A stretch of DNA of 64,000 bases from Euborellia annulipes (GCA_023213315.1 JAKCPI010002775.1:310001-374000), one strand, 5' to 3'; shown: positions 48,888 to 60,359, counted from the first letter of the stretch. Notes: a model not told the origin generated them from the letters alone. Numbers and translations: made by a program.

Positions 48888-49085
48888 AAGTTAATAACCA
48901 CCTTGACCTATGCCTCATAGTTAGATCACTGGCTTCTGGTGCCAAAGATCGAGAGTTCGCATCCCGTCCCGGGCGAATTTTTTTTTTTTTTTCAATTGAA
49001 TTGGATACCAATCTTTCGAAATAAATAGAGACTAACTAGCCTAAGATGCCGTAAAAAGACCTTAAACAAATAAAAAACTAAAACA
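48888..49085 (+). mobile_element. tRNA-derived SINE, second family, plus strand
   Basis: Head TATGCCTCATAGTTAGATCA with GAGAGTTCGCATCCC, T-run, then TTCAATTGAATTGGATACCA and an A-rich tail. Confidence 0.7.
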
Positions 49086-49209
49086 AAAAAGTGGGAAAGA
49101 ATTTACAGTAGTAAATTCAAAGGGGATCTGGTAATGCCGGCTATTAGACTAGCCTGCCATCTTTTGCCATAGTGCTGAACTATTTGGCCGTTAATTGTTA
49201 AATAAATAA

Positions 49210-50830
49210 ATTTATTTTTTACTTTGGTCCCATGGTTCATTTAATCATTATTGGTGGGATATTAATGATTTTTATATTTTAAGATTTAAAAAAAATACTA
49301 TTTTTTTAATAGTTTTTTTTGCATTTTCTATAAATAAATAAAAAAAAAAATACTATTTAACAAAAAAATCCAACAAAAAAAAATATTTTTCAATTAATCG
49401 TAATTAAAAAAAAAAGCACTCTATTATGTAAAATGCTCACGAATTTAAATCATTTAAAAAATAAAACGCAAAAAAAAAAAATACTTTAAAATGCCTCAGT
49501 AGTTTCAGACTAAAGTTTCATTGCGCCCTCCTTAAACTTAGATCTGTTGGACAAAAAAATATATTTTTTTCTGTATTTAGTTTTTTTTTTTATATAATAA
49601 ACATGTTGACCAATTCCTGAAGAAGAGTGCAATAAGTGACTCGAAACGTCGATGATATAAAAAAATGTAATTTCATTGTTAACTACCTCCAATCCCTCCA
49701 CCTAATTTAGACCTCAACAGCCATAAAACGAAACGCAATTCAAATATTTTATAAAGTTTGTCAATTGACTTCCCTTTTTTTGGGGGGGGGTGTGGGGGGA
49801 GGAAGTGTAAAATCCATAAAAAAATTATCTATCATCTTCTGAGACGTATGAGTGAAGAGACAATTTTATATTTTATTTGTTAGTTACTTTCTTGCCTCAA
49901 TTAATTAAAAGCCATTTTTAAAGAGAGGTGAATTTTCATTACTTAGTAATTTAAAGAAAAAAAAAAAAAATTCATTATGAATAATTAAATTTTCCCTATA
50001 GTACAGAATCCTTTTATGTTCTTATAATTTTTTTTATATTAATGGCAAATACAATCGTTTTATTTTAGATTCTTTATAAAAAAAAAAAAAATTTAAGTTC
50101 ATATTTTAATGAAATAAGAATCTTTTGAATAAAATTTTCATTTTTTCAATTATATATGAGCCAAAAATAAAGTCTCGAGACAAAAATGTTTTTGATGACA
50201 GAAATTTATTCTCTAATCCCTATTAACTATAATATTTAACATCATTTTCCTTCTTAGAACATTTAAAGCTTATTTTTGTTATATACTCTACCAAAAAATT
50301 GATGGTCAAAAAAAGCAAAAGAATGATTGGATATCATACGCACCCTATATAAGGTATTCTTTATATAAATACTTCTTTTCAAAGCATAGAAAAGCGGGTA
50401 AATAAATATAACCAACAACTTTGTGGATATATATATATATATGAAAAAAGAGTCAAGTTATAAAACTTTGACCCAAGAAAGTAACAACTCGATCCTTTTT
50501 TTCTTTTCCTAAAACTTTTTGATATAAAAAGTTAATTGAAAAATGTATTCATATCCGTAAAAAAATACTAAAAAGTTAATTATGATTCATATATTTAAAA
50601 ACTGATAAATAAAACTTCCTGGAATTTTTCAACTTGTGGAATTTACAAAAAAAAAAAAAAAAAAAGCACATTAAGGGAAATTATTTAATTAATGAATAAA
50701 TAAATAATTCTCTTATGAATATTTGTTTTGAAATTATAATTAATTAAAATATTTAAGAAAGCGGAAAGAAAAAGATTAAAGTTAAGATGAAGTTTTAAAA
50801 AGAGAGTGGTGGTATCAATAATAATATCTA
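49210..50830. other. AT-rich stretch
   Basis: Apart from the hammerhead-like element near 49.6 kb, no feature supported. G-run at about 49782-49799. Confidence 0.4.
49612..49656 (+). ncRNA. Hammerhead-ribozyme-like motif
   Basis: Intact core CTGAAGA (49617-49623), one extra A, stem II GAGT/ACTC, then GAAACGTC (49643-49650). Stem I is weak: only two pairs next to the core. Flanking sequence differs from the other copies, so this is probably a different element family. Confidence 0.45.
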
Positions 50831-50833
50831 TCT

Positions 50834-51170
50834 ACACTGTAAAAAAAAAAAATATGAATTTTCAATTATTTTTCTTATACTATCGCGCTTGAATTTTAAT
50901 ATGTTACGCATGTTTTTCCCGCTAAGATGGCGTTGCGTGTCATAAAAGTATGCCCAAAAAATCAAGTAATTCAAAAATTTGCCAAGAGATGTCAGAATGC
51001 TAGCTAATAATATTTAATGCATTTGGTTGATTTTCTTTGATCTTTTAACAATAAATACTTTATAAATGTTAATATATATTATGTATCTTTTATAAAAGCA
51101 TAAAAATATATAAATATAGGCCAGATATAGGCCATAAGAGGATCAGCTGTTAGACTAGCCTGCCAAAATC
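50834..51170 (+). repeat. Dispersed repeat family A, copy 2
   Basis: Close to window positions 33-360, including TTAGACTAGCCTGCCA at the end. Confidence 0.8.
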
Positions 51171-51384
51171 CTTAAAAAAAAATAAAATTTGAGGCGTTTC
51201 AAACAATGATAGAGATAAGTAGAGTCGAGATATCATTGTGGGAGTCTTTGTCGTTTTTTGTTTTCTGGTGACTTCATTTAATTTTTCTGGGCTTATGAGC
51301 ACACTCCCTTACTAAAGGCGCATCGCCATAAATCAAACTGACTAGAAGTTTCGCCTCAAAAAGAAAATGATAGTTTAAACCCTG

Positions 51385-51480
51385 ATTGATTGGTATTAAA
51401 TTCAATTGAAATAAATCTTTCTCGTTTGAAGAGAGAAAAACGCCGACACCTAGCATAAGAAGCAAATGCTTTACCTAGAT
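51385..51480 (-). mobile_element. SINE remnant upstream of the gene
   Basis: Decayed minus-strand copy of the 46755 family: GGTATTAAATTCAATTGAAA and AGAAGCAAATGCTTTACCT remain. Confidence 0.5.
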
Positions 51481-51593
51481 TTTGCAAACAAAAAAAATTA
51501 TTTCAATTAACTTTTTAAAGAAAAGTTAAAATGATAATCACCTTTTATTTCTGCTTGAATTTATTTGTTTATATAATTTTTTTTTTTTTTCAG

Positions 51594-51733
51594 ATAACAT
51601 AAAAAGAAAAAATCATTTTTAAAACTCAAGTATTTGACGTGAAAAAGAAAAAGAAAATTTTCTTCGTTCTGCTCTTACTTCTGCTATCAAGCCGAGTACT
51701 TCACAGCTGGACCAAAAGCCTTGTACTTCAAGT
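51594..51733 (+). other. 5' part of exon 1, probably untranslated
   Basis: The exon appears to begin after a long T-tract ending in CAG at 51593. There is no ATG in any frame before 51734. In the gene's frame a TGA lies at 51635-51637 and the frame is open after it. A second possible acceptor, CACAG ending at 51706, follows a pyrimidine-rich stretch and would keep the frame. Real transcription therefore probably starts in one or more exons further upstream. Confidence 0.5.
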
Positions 51734-54700
51734 ATGGAGAATAGTACAACAACGAGGCCTTGCACTTCCAAAATGGTTGACTTATCTCTGCCAAGTACCT
51801 CAAATACCATCTCAAACCTGGAAACTTCATGGTCACAATTATTTTCTGGATCGTCTTTACCATCGACTGCAACTTTCAATCCAAATCAAGTTAATAAGTA
51901 AGTTAATTATGTAATATAATGAAAATATCATTATTAAACCCAACAATTTTCTTAGTTCTCAAAAGATGTGTGCGCGAATCTGCCCCTGGAGGGAGGTGGA
52001 GGCTGCACAAACTGAGCGCCAAAAATTAAAAATATAAATACTGTACAACGTTTCAACTGCTTATTCTGCGGTTTTTTTCAAGTAGTGTACACTTGCTTCG
52101 ACTCAAGTGAACTATTCTTAGAGGTTAGTACACTTGAGTCAGAGGAAGTACTTAAAAACGACAGCAGGCAGTCGAAACGGTGTACAGTATTTATTAAAAT
52201 ATATTTTTAATAAATAATTAATACAAAATGTGGTCTACAATTAAAAACTCCCATTATATATTTATATAATTAACTAATGTCCGTCCGTCTGACTGTCTGT
52301 CCGTCGTGCTCTATTTGTGCAACTTCCCGTTGGAATTTTGAAACCAAATTTTATATGCTTCAAGACCTTCTAGGGATTACAGGAAAATATTTGCATCCCG
52401 AAATTCCTATAACTTTTTGAGTTATTAATTCCTTAAGTTTGATTTCTCCCATAGGAAATGCATAGAGAAATAAATATTTATGTATTCTTTCCATTTATGT
52501 ATTCTATGAATGTAAACAAATCTTCAAGCAGGCACTGGATTGGAATAGTAATATTAATTTTTTTTCGTAATTTAGAAAAGGCGAGCAGGGGCGCCGGAAC
52601 GAATTTGAATCAGGGGGGGGGGGGGGGCAAAAATTTTTTTTAGAAAATTAAAATAATTTAATATATTCAAATAGTATAAAACAAAAACAAATCTACAATA
52701 AAGCTTTAAAAATTTTAAATAAAATCACAATTTTAATAAAATTAAAATTTTAAAAAATTTGCTAGTGATTTTATCAAAATTTTTTTTTAGGCTATATTTA
52801 TACTATTTGAAAGAAATAAATATTTTTAATTTTCTTCTTTTAATTCGATATAAAATGTTTTTAGAAATTAGAAATACAATAGGGTCTATATAAAATATTT
52901 TGGAAAAAAATGAATTTCTTACTCTTTTAATTTTTTTTAATTTATAAGATTTTATTTTTCAAAAGTAAAAATGTATTATTTTTAAAAATAAATGAAATAA
53001 AAGAAGACATATTGCCCCCCTCTGCCCCCTCCTATAGGATGCCAGGGGGGAGGGCAATGTACCCTTGCCCCCCTCCCCCAGTTCCGGCGCCTATGAAGGC
53101 GAGGGGCCGCGGCAGGCAGGCGCCTTGGCTAGTAATAATAATAATTTCAAGAAATATCTTCTTTTTTTTTAAATTAAAATAATTTATATTCCATGGTTTC
53201 AATGAGAAATTTTGAAAAATAACTATAGTTTATATACTCGTATAAATGTGAGGTCTTTTATCTGGTGTGAAAGGCACAGTACACAACTTTCTCTTACCGA
53301 AAGCACAGCACACAACTTCCTCTTACCTTTCGGTAAGAAAAAGTTGTGTACTGTGCCTTTCACACCAGATAAAAGACCTCACATTTATACGAGTATATAC
53401 GATAATATTAAATATTTAAGTTAATACTTTACTAATTTATATTTTTTAGAATTCAACCTGCTCCTCGAGATCAAGAGAATAGAAAAAGAATTAATTCGGC
53501 CCAGGATACAAAAGAACAACTGGCAAAAAAAATCAAACGATACTCAACAAGTAAAGATTGTTCAACACTCGAGCCTTGCTTATCTAAATCTTTTATGAAT
53601 CTTCGGTCTAATTCTAATTTTTGTAAAATGGGAGCAAGACAGAATTTAAAAAATGAAAATAATCCAAGCCCACTAATTAACAATTCAAACTCTCCATTGG
53701 ATCTTAGAAAATCCAAAAACATTTCTGAATCATCGAAACACTCTATCAATTTAAAATCTTATTTTGAAAAACGAGATTTCAATGATGAAAATTTTCTACT
53801 AAAAAAAAACAAAGTTAAAAAAAATCATCGAAGGAAATGTTATTCACCTGTCAATATTCTAATTGATAATACTAATACAACTTTAAAAAATGTACTAATT
53901 GACCCAATGTTCAATCAAAATACAAATAGGGAGTTAAATTTGGAAATTACTTATGATAAAATTATTTCTAAAAATCTTTATCCTATTTATCCAAATTTAA
54001 AAAAAAATACTTTAAAAAAGACAATTTCTGTACTACAAAGATCAACATGTTTAACAAAAAATAATCAAACTCTGTTAAATACAAAGTTAATTCAAAACGA
54101 AACTCCACGTAAAAATATTAAAATGTCCTCAATTAATTTATTACAAAATGAAAGCCATATTTTGCAGAAAACCCAACCCTTGGATCTCAAAAAATATCAC
54201 TTAAAAGAAATTATAAATGCTCCCACAACTCTGACTCAAACAAAAAATTTATTGCAAGTTAATATGGATCAAGTCCAGAAAGCAGTAAAAGATATTTTAC
54301 CTTCTAAGGTTCAGCCTCTTGTTTCTGAAAGAAATTTACAAAATATCAAAAAACCTGCTCAAATTGATGAAACTCAATCGACCAAAAAAATGGTTTTTAA
54401 TATTTCTCGTTATCCCCCAACAAAAGAGAAAATAATCTCGCAAAATTTACAAACCCAAACAAAATTTGTAACGAGACCAGATATTAATTATCAAAATAAT
54501 TCACCTCAACAGCTAAATCAGCAAAATTTTCCAAACAACTCTTCTCAACAGCCAAACCTACTCAATGTTCTTTCTTCCCCTACCTACTCTTCTAATGATT
54601 CAATTGGACAAAATTTTCAAACCACTTTAATTAACTCTACTCAACAGCTCATTCAACCAAATTTTCCCCTCACTCCAAATGCTTCCCCTCGATCGCCAAA

Positions 54701-56339
54701 TCAAATTCTTTGTTATCCCTGCATTACTCCTCAACACACAAATAAAATGAATTTGCTTTGTTCAAATATTTATAATCCTGTTCAACATACAAATAATTTT
54801 TCCTTTCCTTCCAATCAAGTCTCTCAGGAATCAAATGAAAAAAAATTATCCCATTTTCCTACTCATATTTCGCCATATCATCCAAATAAAACCCAACAAC
54901 AAAATCAATTAAATTATGAGCATGCTTGTATTAATATCTTTAAGCACCAGAAGCATGAATACTCAAATTCCCCAAAGTGTAATTGTTCTTCCAACAATTT
55001 ATCTCAAAATGTGAATCAATCTAATTTGTCTCTTTCCTCAAGTAATTCCTTTCAAGAAGCAAACCAAATAAATTATCATAATTCTCTATTAAATATTCTT
55101 TACAAGAATACAGAAACAAAATCTCTCAGTTCTACACAGAATATTCATTTTCTACCAAATCAAACAAATTATCCCTGCATTCCAATTACATATTCTCATC
55201 AGGTGAGCCAACCAAATTCTCGACATTTTCCACCTAAAAATTCTCATCTTTCTCCAGTTAGTTCCTTGCAACTTCCAAACCACCCAAATTCTCGACATCT
55301 TCCACCGAGTTCACAACAACCTAAACAACCAAATTCTCTTCTTACAGTTAGTTCCCTGCAATTACCCAATCACCAAAATTCTCGACCTCTTCCTTCTAGT
55401 TTACATCTAACAAATTCTTATCTTACTCGACTTAGTTCCTTACAAGCCCCCAACCATCAAAATTCTCGACTTATTCCAACTAGTTCACAACATCCAAAAA
55501 AATCAAATCCTCTTCCAGTTAATTCCCTGCAACTCCCCAATCACCAAAATTTTCGTTCCTTACAAGCCCCCAACCATCAAAATTCTCGACTTATTCCAAC
55601 TAGTTCACAACATCCAAAAAAATCAAATCCTCTTCCAGTTAATTCCCTGCAACTCCCCAATCACCAAAATTTTCGTTCCTTACAAGCCCCCAACCATCAA
55701 AATTCTCGACTTATTCCAACTAGTTCACAACATCCAAAAAACCCAAATCCTCTTCCAGTTAATTCCCTGCCACTCCCCAATCACCAAAATTTTCGTTCCT
55801 TACAAGCCCCCAACCATCAAAATTCTCGACTTATTCCAACTAGTTCACAACATCCAAAAAACCCAAATCCTCTTCCAGTTAATTCCCTGCAACTCCCCAA
55901 TCACCAAAATTTTCGTTCCTTACAAGCCCCCAACCATCAAAATTCTCGACTTATTCCAACTAGTTCACAGCACCCAAATCCTCTTCTTCTAGTTAATTCT
56001 CTACAACTTCCCAATCACCAAAATGTTCGACCTCTTCCTTCTGGTTCACAAAAACCAAAACAACCAAATTATCATCTTTCGCCAGTTAGTTCCTTGCAAC
56101 TTCCAAACCGCCCAAATTATCGATATCTCCTCCCTATTACACAACAAACAAATTCTCTTTTCCTTCCAGTTAGTTCCCTGCAACTGCCCAACCACCAAAA
56201 TTCTCATCTTACTCCAGTTAGATCCTCGCAAGCTCCAAAGCAGACAAATTCTCTTTTTCCAGTTAATTCTCTACAACTCACACGATTAAATATAACAAAT
56301 TCTCAAACTCTTTCACCTGGTTCTTTTCAATTAAACTAA
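51734..56339 (+). CDS. Two-exon gene for an Asn/Gln/Ser/Pro-rich repeat protein
   Basis: Coding exon 1 is 51734-51897 and exon 2 is 53450-56339. They join across an intron with a GTAAGT donor and a TTTTTTAG acceptor. The donor leaves two bases and the acceptor supplies one, so the frame runs on without a break: 1018 codons including the stop, about 1017 residues. The start is the first ATG after the acceptor at 51593, but the frame is open back to 51638, so an upstream coding exon is possible. Seen: an S/T-rich N-terminus; PLDLR at about residues 137-141 and PLDLK at 298-302; a basic KKNKVKKNHRRK cluster at about 173-184; then low-complexity N, Q, S, P sequence with four nearly identical 40-residue repeats plus a partial fifth from about residue 718. 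No signal peptide or membrane segment is evident. PLDL[RK] resembles CtBP-binding motifs and the basic cluster an import signal, so a nuclear role is possible. I do not recognise the family. Confidence 0.8.
52042..52186. other. Facing pair of decayed hammerhead-like motifs
   Basis: The minus copy (52042-52092) and plus copy (52146-52186) each retain GAAACG followed by GTAC, and the plus copy keeps GTAC on both sides. Cores are changed. They lie in inverted order, as in the 33.6-kb element, and the tail at 52195-52250 matches the 30.1-kb copy. Located in the gene's intron. Confidence 0.4.
52587..53095 (+). mobile_element. hAT-like element in the gene's intron
   Basis: Same family as 13773-14163. 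Starts CAGGGGCGCCGGAAC, ends GTTCCGGCGCCTATG, perfect TSD AAGGCGAG (52579-52586; 53096-53103). Confidence 0.9.
53231..53399. repeat. Perfect inverted repeat in the gene's intron
   Basis: Arms 53231-53303 and 53327-53399 (73 bases) are nearly perfect reverse complements around a 23-base loop. The inner part is the F1 terminal hairpin sequence (ATCTGGTGTG and ACACAACTTTCTCTTACC). Confidence 0.9.
55437..56036 (+). repeat. In-frame 120-base coding minisatellite
   Basis: Four units start at 55437, 55557, 55677 and 55797, and a partial fifth at 55917. All are exactly 120 bases apart. Each encodes a 40-residue unit with the blocks SLQAPNHQNSR, LIPTSSQHP and NPLPVNSLQLPNHQNFR. Units differ by only a few bases, so the array expanded or was homogenised recently. 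Looser versions of the same blocks lie on both sides. Confidence 0.95.
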
Positions 56340-57040
56340 CCAAATTATCAGCTTCTTTCATTTAGTTCTTCTCAATAACCACCCCAACCAAATTCTTTTT
56401 ATTCCCTTGGAAAATGATATCACTTTTATTAATATAAAAACCAAATTGCTATTTATCATAATTTAATTTTAATATCTAAATAATGTGGTAATAACCCCAT
56501 TTAATAAAAAAAACAGCCTTTTTTTCAAAGCTGTATTTACTTCAAATATGAATTAAGCTTTTGCTCCCTCACCTAAGAATGTGTTTCTATTTATTTCATT
56601 ATAATAATATATTATCTTCACCAATTGCACGAAATAATGTGATTACTAAACAAACCAATATTATTTATTATTTAAAAAACAATATTGACTAAATACCTAA
56701 CAAAAAGAGGGGAAATAACTTGATACAAACATCTTTTAACTATAGTATTACTAATAGATTTTTGTTTAATTTTGTTCTGTTTTGTATGTTCTTAATATAT
56801 TTATACATTATTATTTCTATATATGTTTCTTTTTATAATTAAACCTATACTCCTTTCCAATAAAGATTTTAAAAAGGAGTGTGGAAATATTATATTAACA
56901 TTATTAACAACACTTAATTGGATTTTGTTGCTTATGTTCAGCCCGATACAATATTATTTTATTAAAATTATTCATACATTAAATGGTACTTCTCTCATAA
57001 AAAAAATTTTTAAAGTGTAGGCTAAATATTTTTTTCCCCT
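56340..57040 (+). other. 3' flank of the repeat-protein gene
   Basis: After the TAA at 56337-56339 the same frame still reads like the protein: PNYQLLSFSSSQ, a second TAA, then PPQPNSFYSLGK and TGA. An AATAAA polyadenylation signal lies at 56503-56508. The rest is AT-rich with no feature I can support. Confidence 0.6.
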
Positions 57041-57122
57041 TTTATATATACTGACTTGTGATTTTTTTATAGAACGAGATGCAAATAAATAAAAATGAAA
57101 TATGATTCAGAAATGGTCTTAC

Positions 57123-57230
57123 CACCCACTGGAGCTCTTCTCTTAGTCCTTGGACGGGTTCTCTTGTTTTTCCGATCATTTTTCCTAGCCGTGTAATTTT
57201 TCTCAGCCATTGAAGACAGTCATCAGTCAT
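57123..57230 (-). CDS. Candidate first coding exon of a minus-strand gene
   Basis: On the minus strand an ATG at 57230 opens 36 codons ending in GTG, followed at once by a strong GTAAGACC donor at phase 0. The peptide starts MTDDCLQWLRKITRLGKM, is basic and could form an amphipathic helix. Base composition is higher in GC than its surroundings, and I see no second copy in the window. The next exon would lie at lower coordinates, convergent with or under the plus-strand gene, and I could not identify it. Family not recognised. A transposon-encoded fragment remains possible. Confidence 0.4.
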
Positions 57231-57639
57231 GTTCGTTACAAAGCCCCGAGGATCTGGAGGCTGACATCGCAGCTCACTTTTTTTTTTTTTTTTTTTTGCT
57301 TAATGAGAAGTTTAATAAGTAAAGAATCGAGTCGTTTCAGACAAAGTAGCTGAAACTTGAAACGGGGAAATGAAAAATGATGCAACTACAAAATGACAGA
57401 GAGAGAAAGAAAAAAAAACTAACTCGTTTATCGCCAGACGTGCCAACAAGACCCGATCTAATTGAACCTCTGTAAATGAAGTTGTCATTAATAAATTGTA
57501 AGCAGCTTCAGGAATCTAAGATTAGAATTAAGATTTCATATCTAGTATATATGTATATATACTGGAAAAGAGTTATCCCAGTTGAGATTGGCATTTCTTC
57601 AATAATGTAGCTTGATATTTTAAGTATATATATTAGGGT

Positions 57640-58195
57640 GGGCCGAAAAAACTAATTTTTTTATTTCTAAGGAATAACGCGGAAAAGTAGCGAATTATAT
57701 AGTCAGAAAAAAAAAATCAAAATCGGTTGACATCTTCCAGTCGAGCATAGGCCCTAAAGTTTGTCAAAATATGAAAAAAACTTCATTTTTGCTATTATTT
57801 TTTTTAAATTTTGTATTCACATCATAATAAAACAATATTCTTATGTTCGAAAATAAAAATACTGTAACTATTACGTTAAAAAAAGTATATAATAAATAAA
57901 AAAACTAGTAACATTGTAACTTTTTCATTATTTTGGCAAATTTTGGGTCTTATGAGCAATCGGAAGATATCAAATGATCTAAATAAAATTAAAACAAACT
58001 TTTTAGGCTCTTTTTAAAGACGTTACAAACTATTAGAAAATACCTAATTCAAAAATAATCGAAAAAATGAAGTTTTTTCATATTTTGTTAAACTTTAGGG
58101 CGACTGGAAGATGTCAACCGATTTTGATAATGATTTTTTTGTCTTTATAATTCGCAACTTTTCCGCTCTATTACAACTTCGAAATAAATATATAT
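57640..58195. mobile_element. Element with ~150-base terminal inverted repeats
   Basis: Left 57640-57800 and right 58045-58190 are inverse of each other (for example GGTTGACATCTTCCAGTCG and CGACTGGAAGATGTCAACC). The left end reads TTAGGGTGGGCC. The right end runs into a TA microsatellite (58188-58211). Possibly Tc1/mariner-related. Non-coding. Confidence 0.75.
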
Positions 58196-58439
58196 ATATA
58201 TATATATATATTTACCTTGCTCCTTTTGTGAGATTGTATTATTGTTTGTTATGGTTGTGTTGTGTTGTTGGTGTTCACCACCATTTTATGTATTTCCTAC
58301 TGTACGGTCACTAAAATTGAACTGATAAGGGTGGGGAAATCATAACTTGTATAGATAACTTGATTCACGGCTCAATTGTATTCTACTAAATGTCATATTA
58401 TTTTTTTTTATCATAAAGATAATTATGAATTGAAAATCC

Positions 58440-59560
58440 ATTTAAATAATGAAATTTTATTTTATTTTTAAATAAAAAAAAAATGCAATCATTTGGTTTT
58501 TCTCCTTTACAAATGCACCAACCTTATTTTATTTTTTTTTCAAATAAATAAATTTACCTGAAATTGTTTTAAGATAAAGATAATTTAGTATGACACGTTG
58601 GATTGATTACTTTCATTATTTCTAGGGTTTTAAATGGAAAAAAGCAGTCATTTGGTTTTTTCTCAGCACAACTGCACTAACTAGATGCATTTTTTTTTTC
58701 AAACAAATAGATCTACCTGACATGAAAGATGAAGAGATTAATTACCTGTAAAGACCCTTTTGGGTCCGGAATGAATGCATTTTCTTGCGGAAGAAGGACG
58801 TTGAGCCAAGAGATTGTATCCTCGGAAAAATTGAAAAAATTTTTAATGCGGTCTCTTTTGAGCCCAACAAATTATTGATATTTTTTCTCATTTTTATTTT
58901 TATTTAAATTTTTTACTTCAATTACCCTAACACTCTATAATTTTTATGTTAAATTTTTTTAGGTTTTAATTAAAAAAAAGAAGTCAATTGGTTTTTCTCC
59001 AGTACAACTACAACAGCTATTTTTTTTTTTTTTTGTTTTTTTTTTTCAAAAAAATAGATTAACGAGAAATTGTTTTAAGTAAAAATGAATAGATTGATTA
59101 GCTTGATCCGTTGGATTAAAAACTTTTTAAATTTTTGAAAAAAGCAGTCATTTGGTTTGTCTCCAGTACAACTACACCAACCTTTTTTATTCAATTAAAT
59201 GGATTTACCAGAAATTGTTTCAAGTAAAAAATGAAGAGATTAATTAGTTTGACACATTGGATTACTTAGTCTTATTATTTTTTAGGTTTTATTTGAAAAA
59301 AAAAGAAACATTTCATCATTTGGTTTTTCTCCACTATGACTGCACCAACTATTGTTTTTTTTTCTTCAATCAAATGGTTTACCTGAAATTGTTTTCAGAT
59401 AAAAGATAAGGATTATAATTGGTTCAACACATTGAATTAAATACTTTTATTATTTTTTAGGATTTAATTTGAAAAATGGAATTATTTATTTTTTCTCATG
59501 AACTGCATCAACTATTTTTTTTTCCTCTGGTACAACAAGCTCTACATCAACTATAGTAAT
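58440..59560 (+). repeat. Diverged tandem array, period about 165 bases
   Basis: Six units, each with TCATTTGGTTTTTCTCC, ACAACTACACCAAC, a T-run, TTACCTGAAATTGTTTTAAG and TTGGATTACTT. Units start near 58487, 58644, 58982, 59145, 59315 and 59480. The second is lengthened by about 180 bases of other sequence. Confidence 0.8.
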
Positions 59561-60355
59561 TTTTTTAATTAAACCTGAGATTAATTAATGTGAGATATCC
59601 TTTCTTCTACGAATAAAATGCTAGGGAACACAATCTACTCTGGTTGATCAATATCTAATGCTTCTGAAGTAAAGAATTAGCTATTCTTTACTGGAGAATC
59701 TCAACTGGGACACGATTTTCATTTACTGTTTTCTTTTTGAGAAGAAGCAATATCGTATCCAAGGAGGTTCACCCTTTTCAAGCCTTCAGAATTCAATAAT
59801 ATTCAATTTCCTAATTTATTAACAATTTTTTTTTTTTTTTTTTAATCTTGAAACTTTTTCAAAATGATGAATATAATAATTATAATATTATTCCAAAATT
59901 TTGGAATTCAGGTATATAATGAGTACGGATCGATTTTTAATAGAGGTTTAACCTCCCCCCCCCCCCAAAAAAAAAAAAAAAAAAAAATCGGTCATGAGTT
60001 TTTTATTATATATATATTATTATTTTTTTTTTTTACATATTGTAAATTTTCTAAAAATAATTGTTTGATTTATATTAAAGAAAGAACAATGAAACTCAAT
60101 TTAGTATATATTTATTTATTTATTATAACCTCTATTTCATGTATTGTTACAATTAGTTGCCTAAAATATATGAAATCGATGAGAGGATAGAGAGAGGTGA
60201 CATCTCAGAGAGATAACGAGAACTAACTCTTCGTGGCTGGCAATTCAAACTCCAATAAACAAAACATACGAATTTATATCTATTTATAAATATATATAAA
60301 TATTTTTTAAATATTCATACTAGAAAAAAAATAACTATCGGGTGCATGAAATGTT
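59560..60355. other. AT-rich stretch
   Basis: A C-run then A-run lies at about 59954-59987. No gene supported. Confidence 0.45.
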
Positions 60356-60359
60356 TTTA

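Larger units (their letters stand above)
51898..53449 (+). other. Intron of the repeat-protein gene, carrying mobile elements
   Basis: This is a GT-AG intron of 1552 bases. It holds a decayed motif pair of the Penelope/hammerhead type (about 52040-52250), a 509-base hAT-like element with a perfect TSD (52587-53095) and a perfect 73-base inverted repeat (53231-53399). The last would fold into a long hairpin in the pre-mRNA. Confidence 0.75.
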
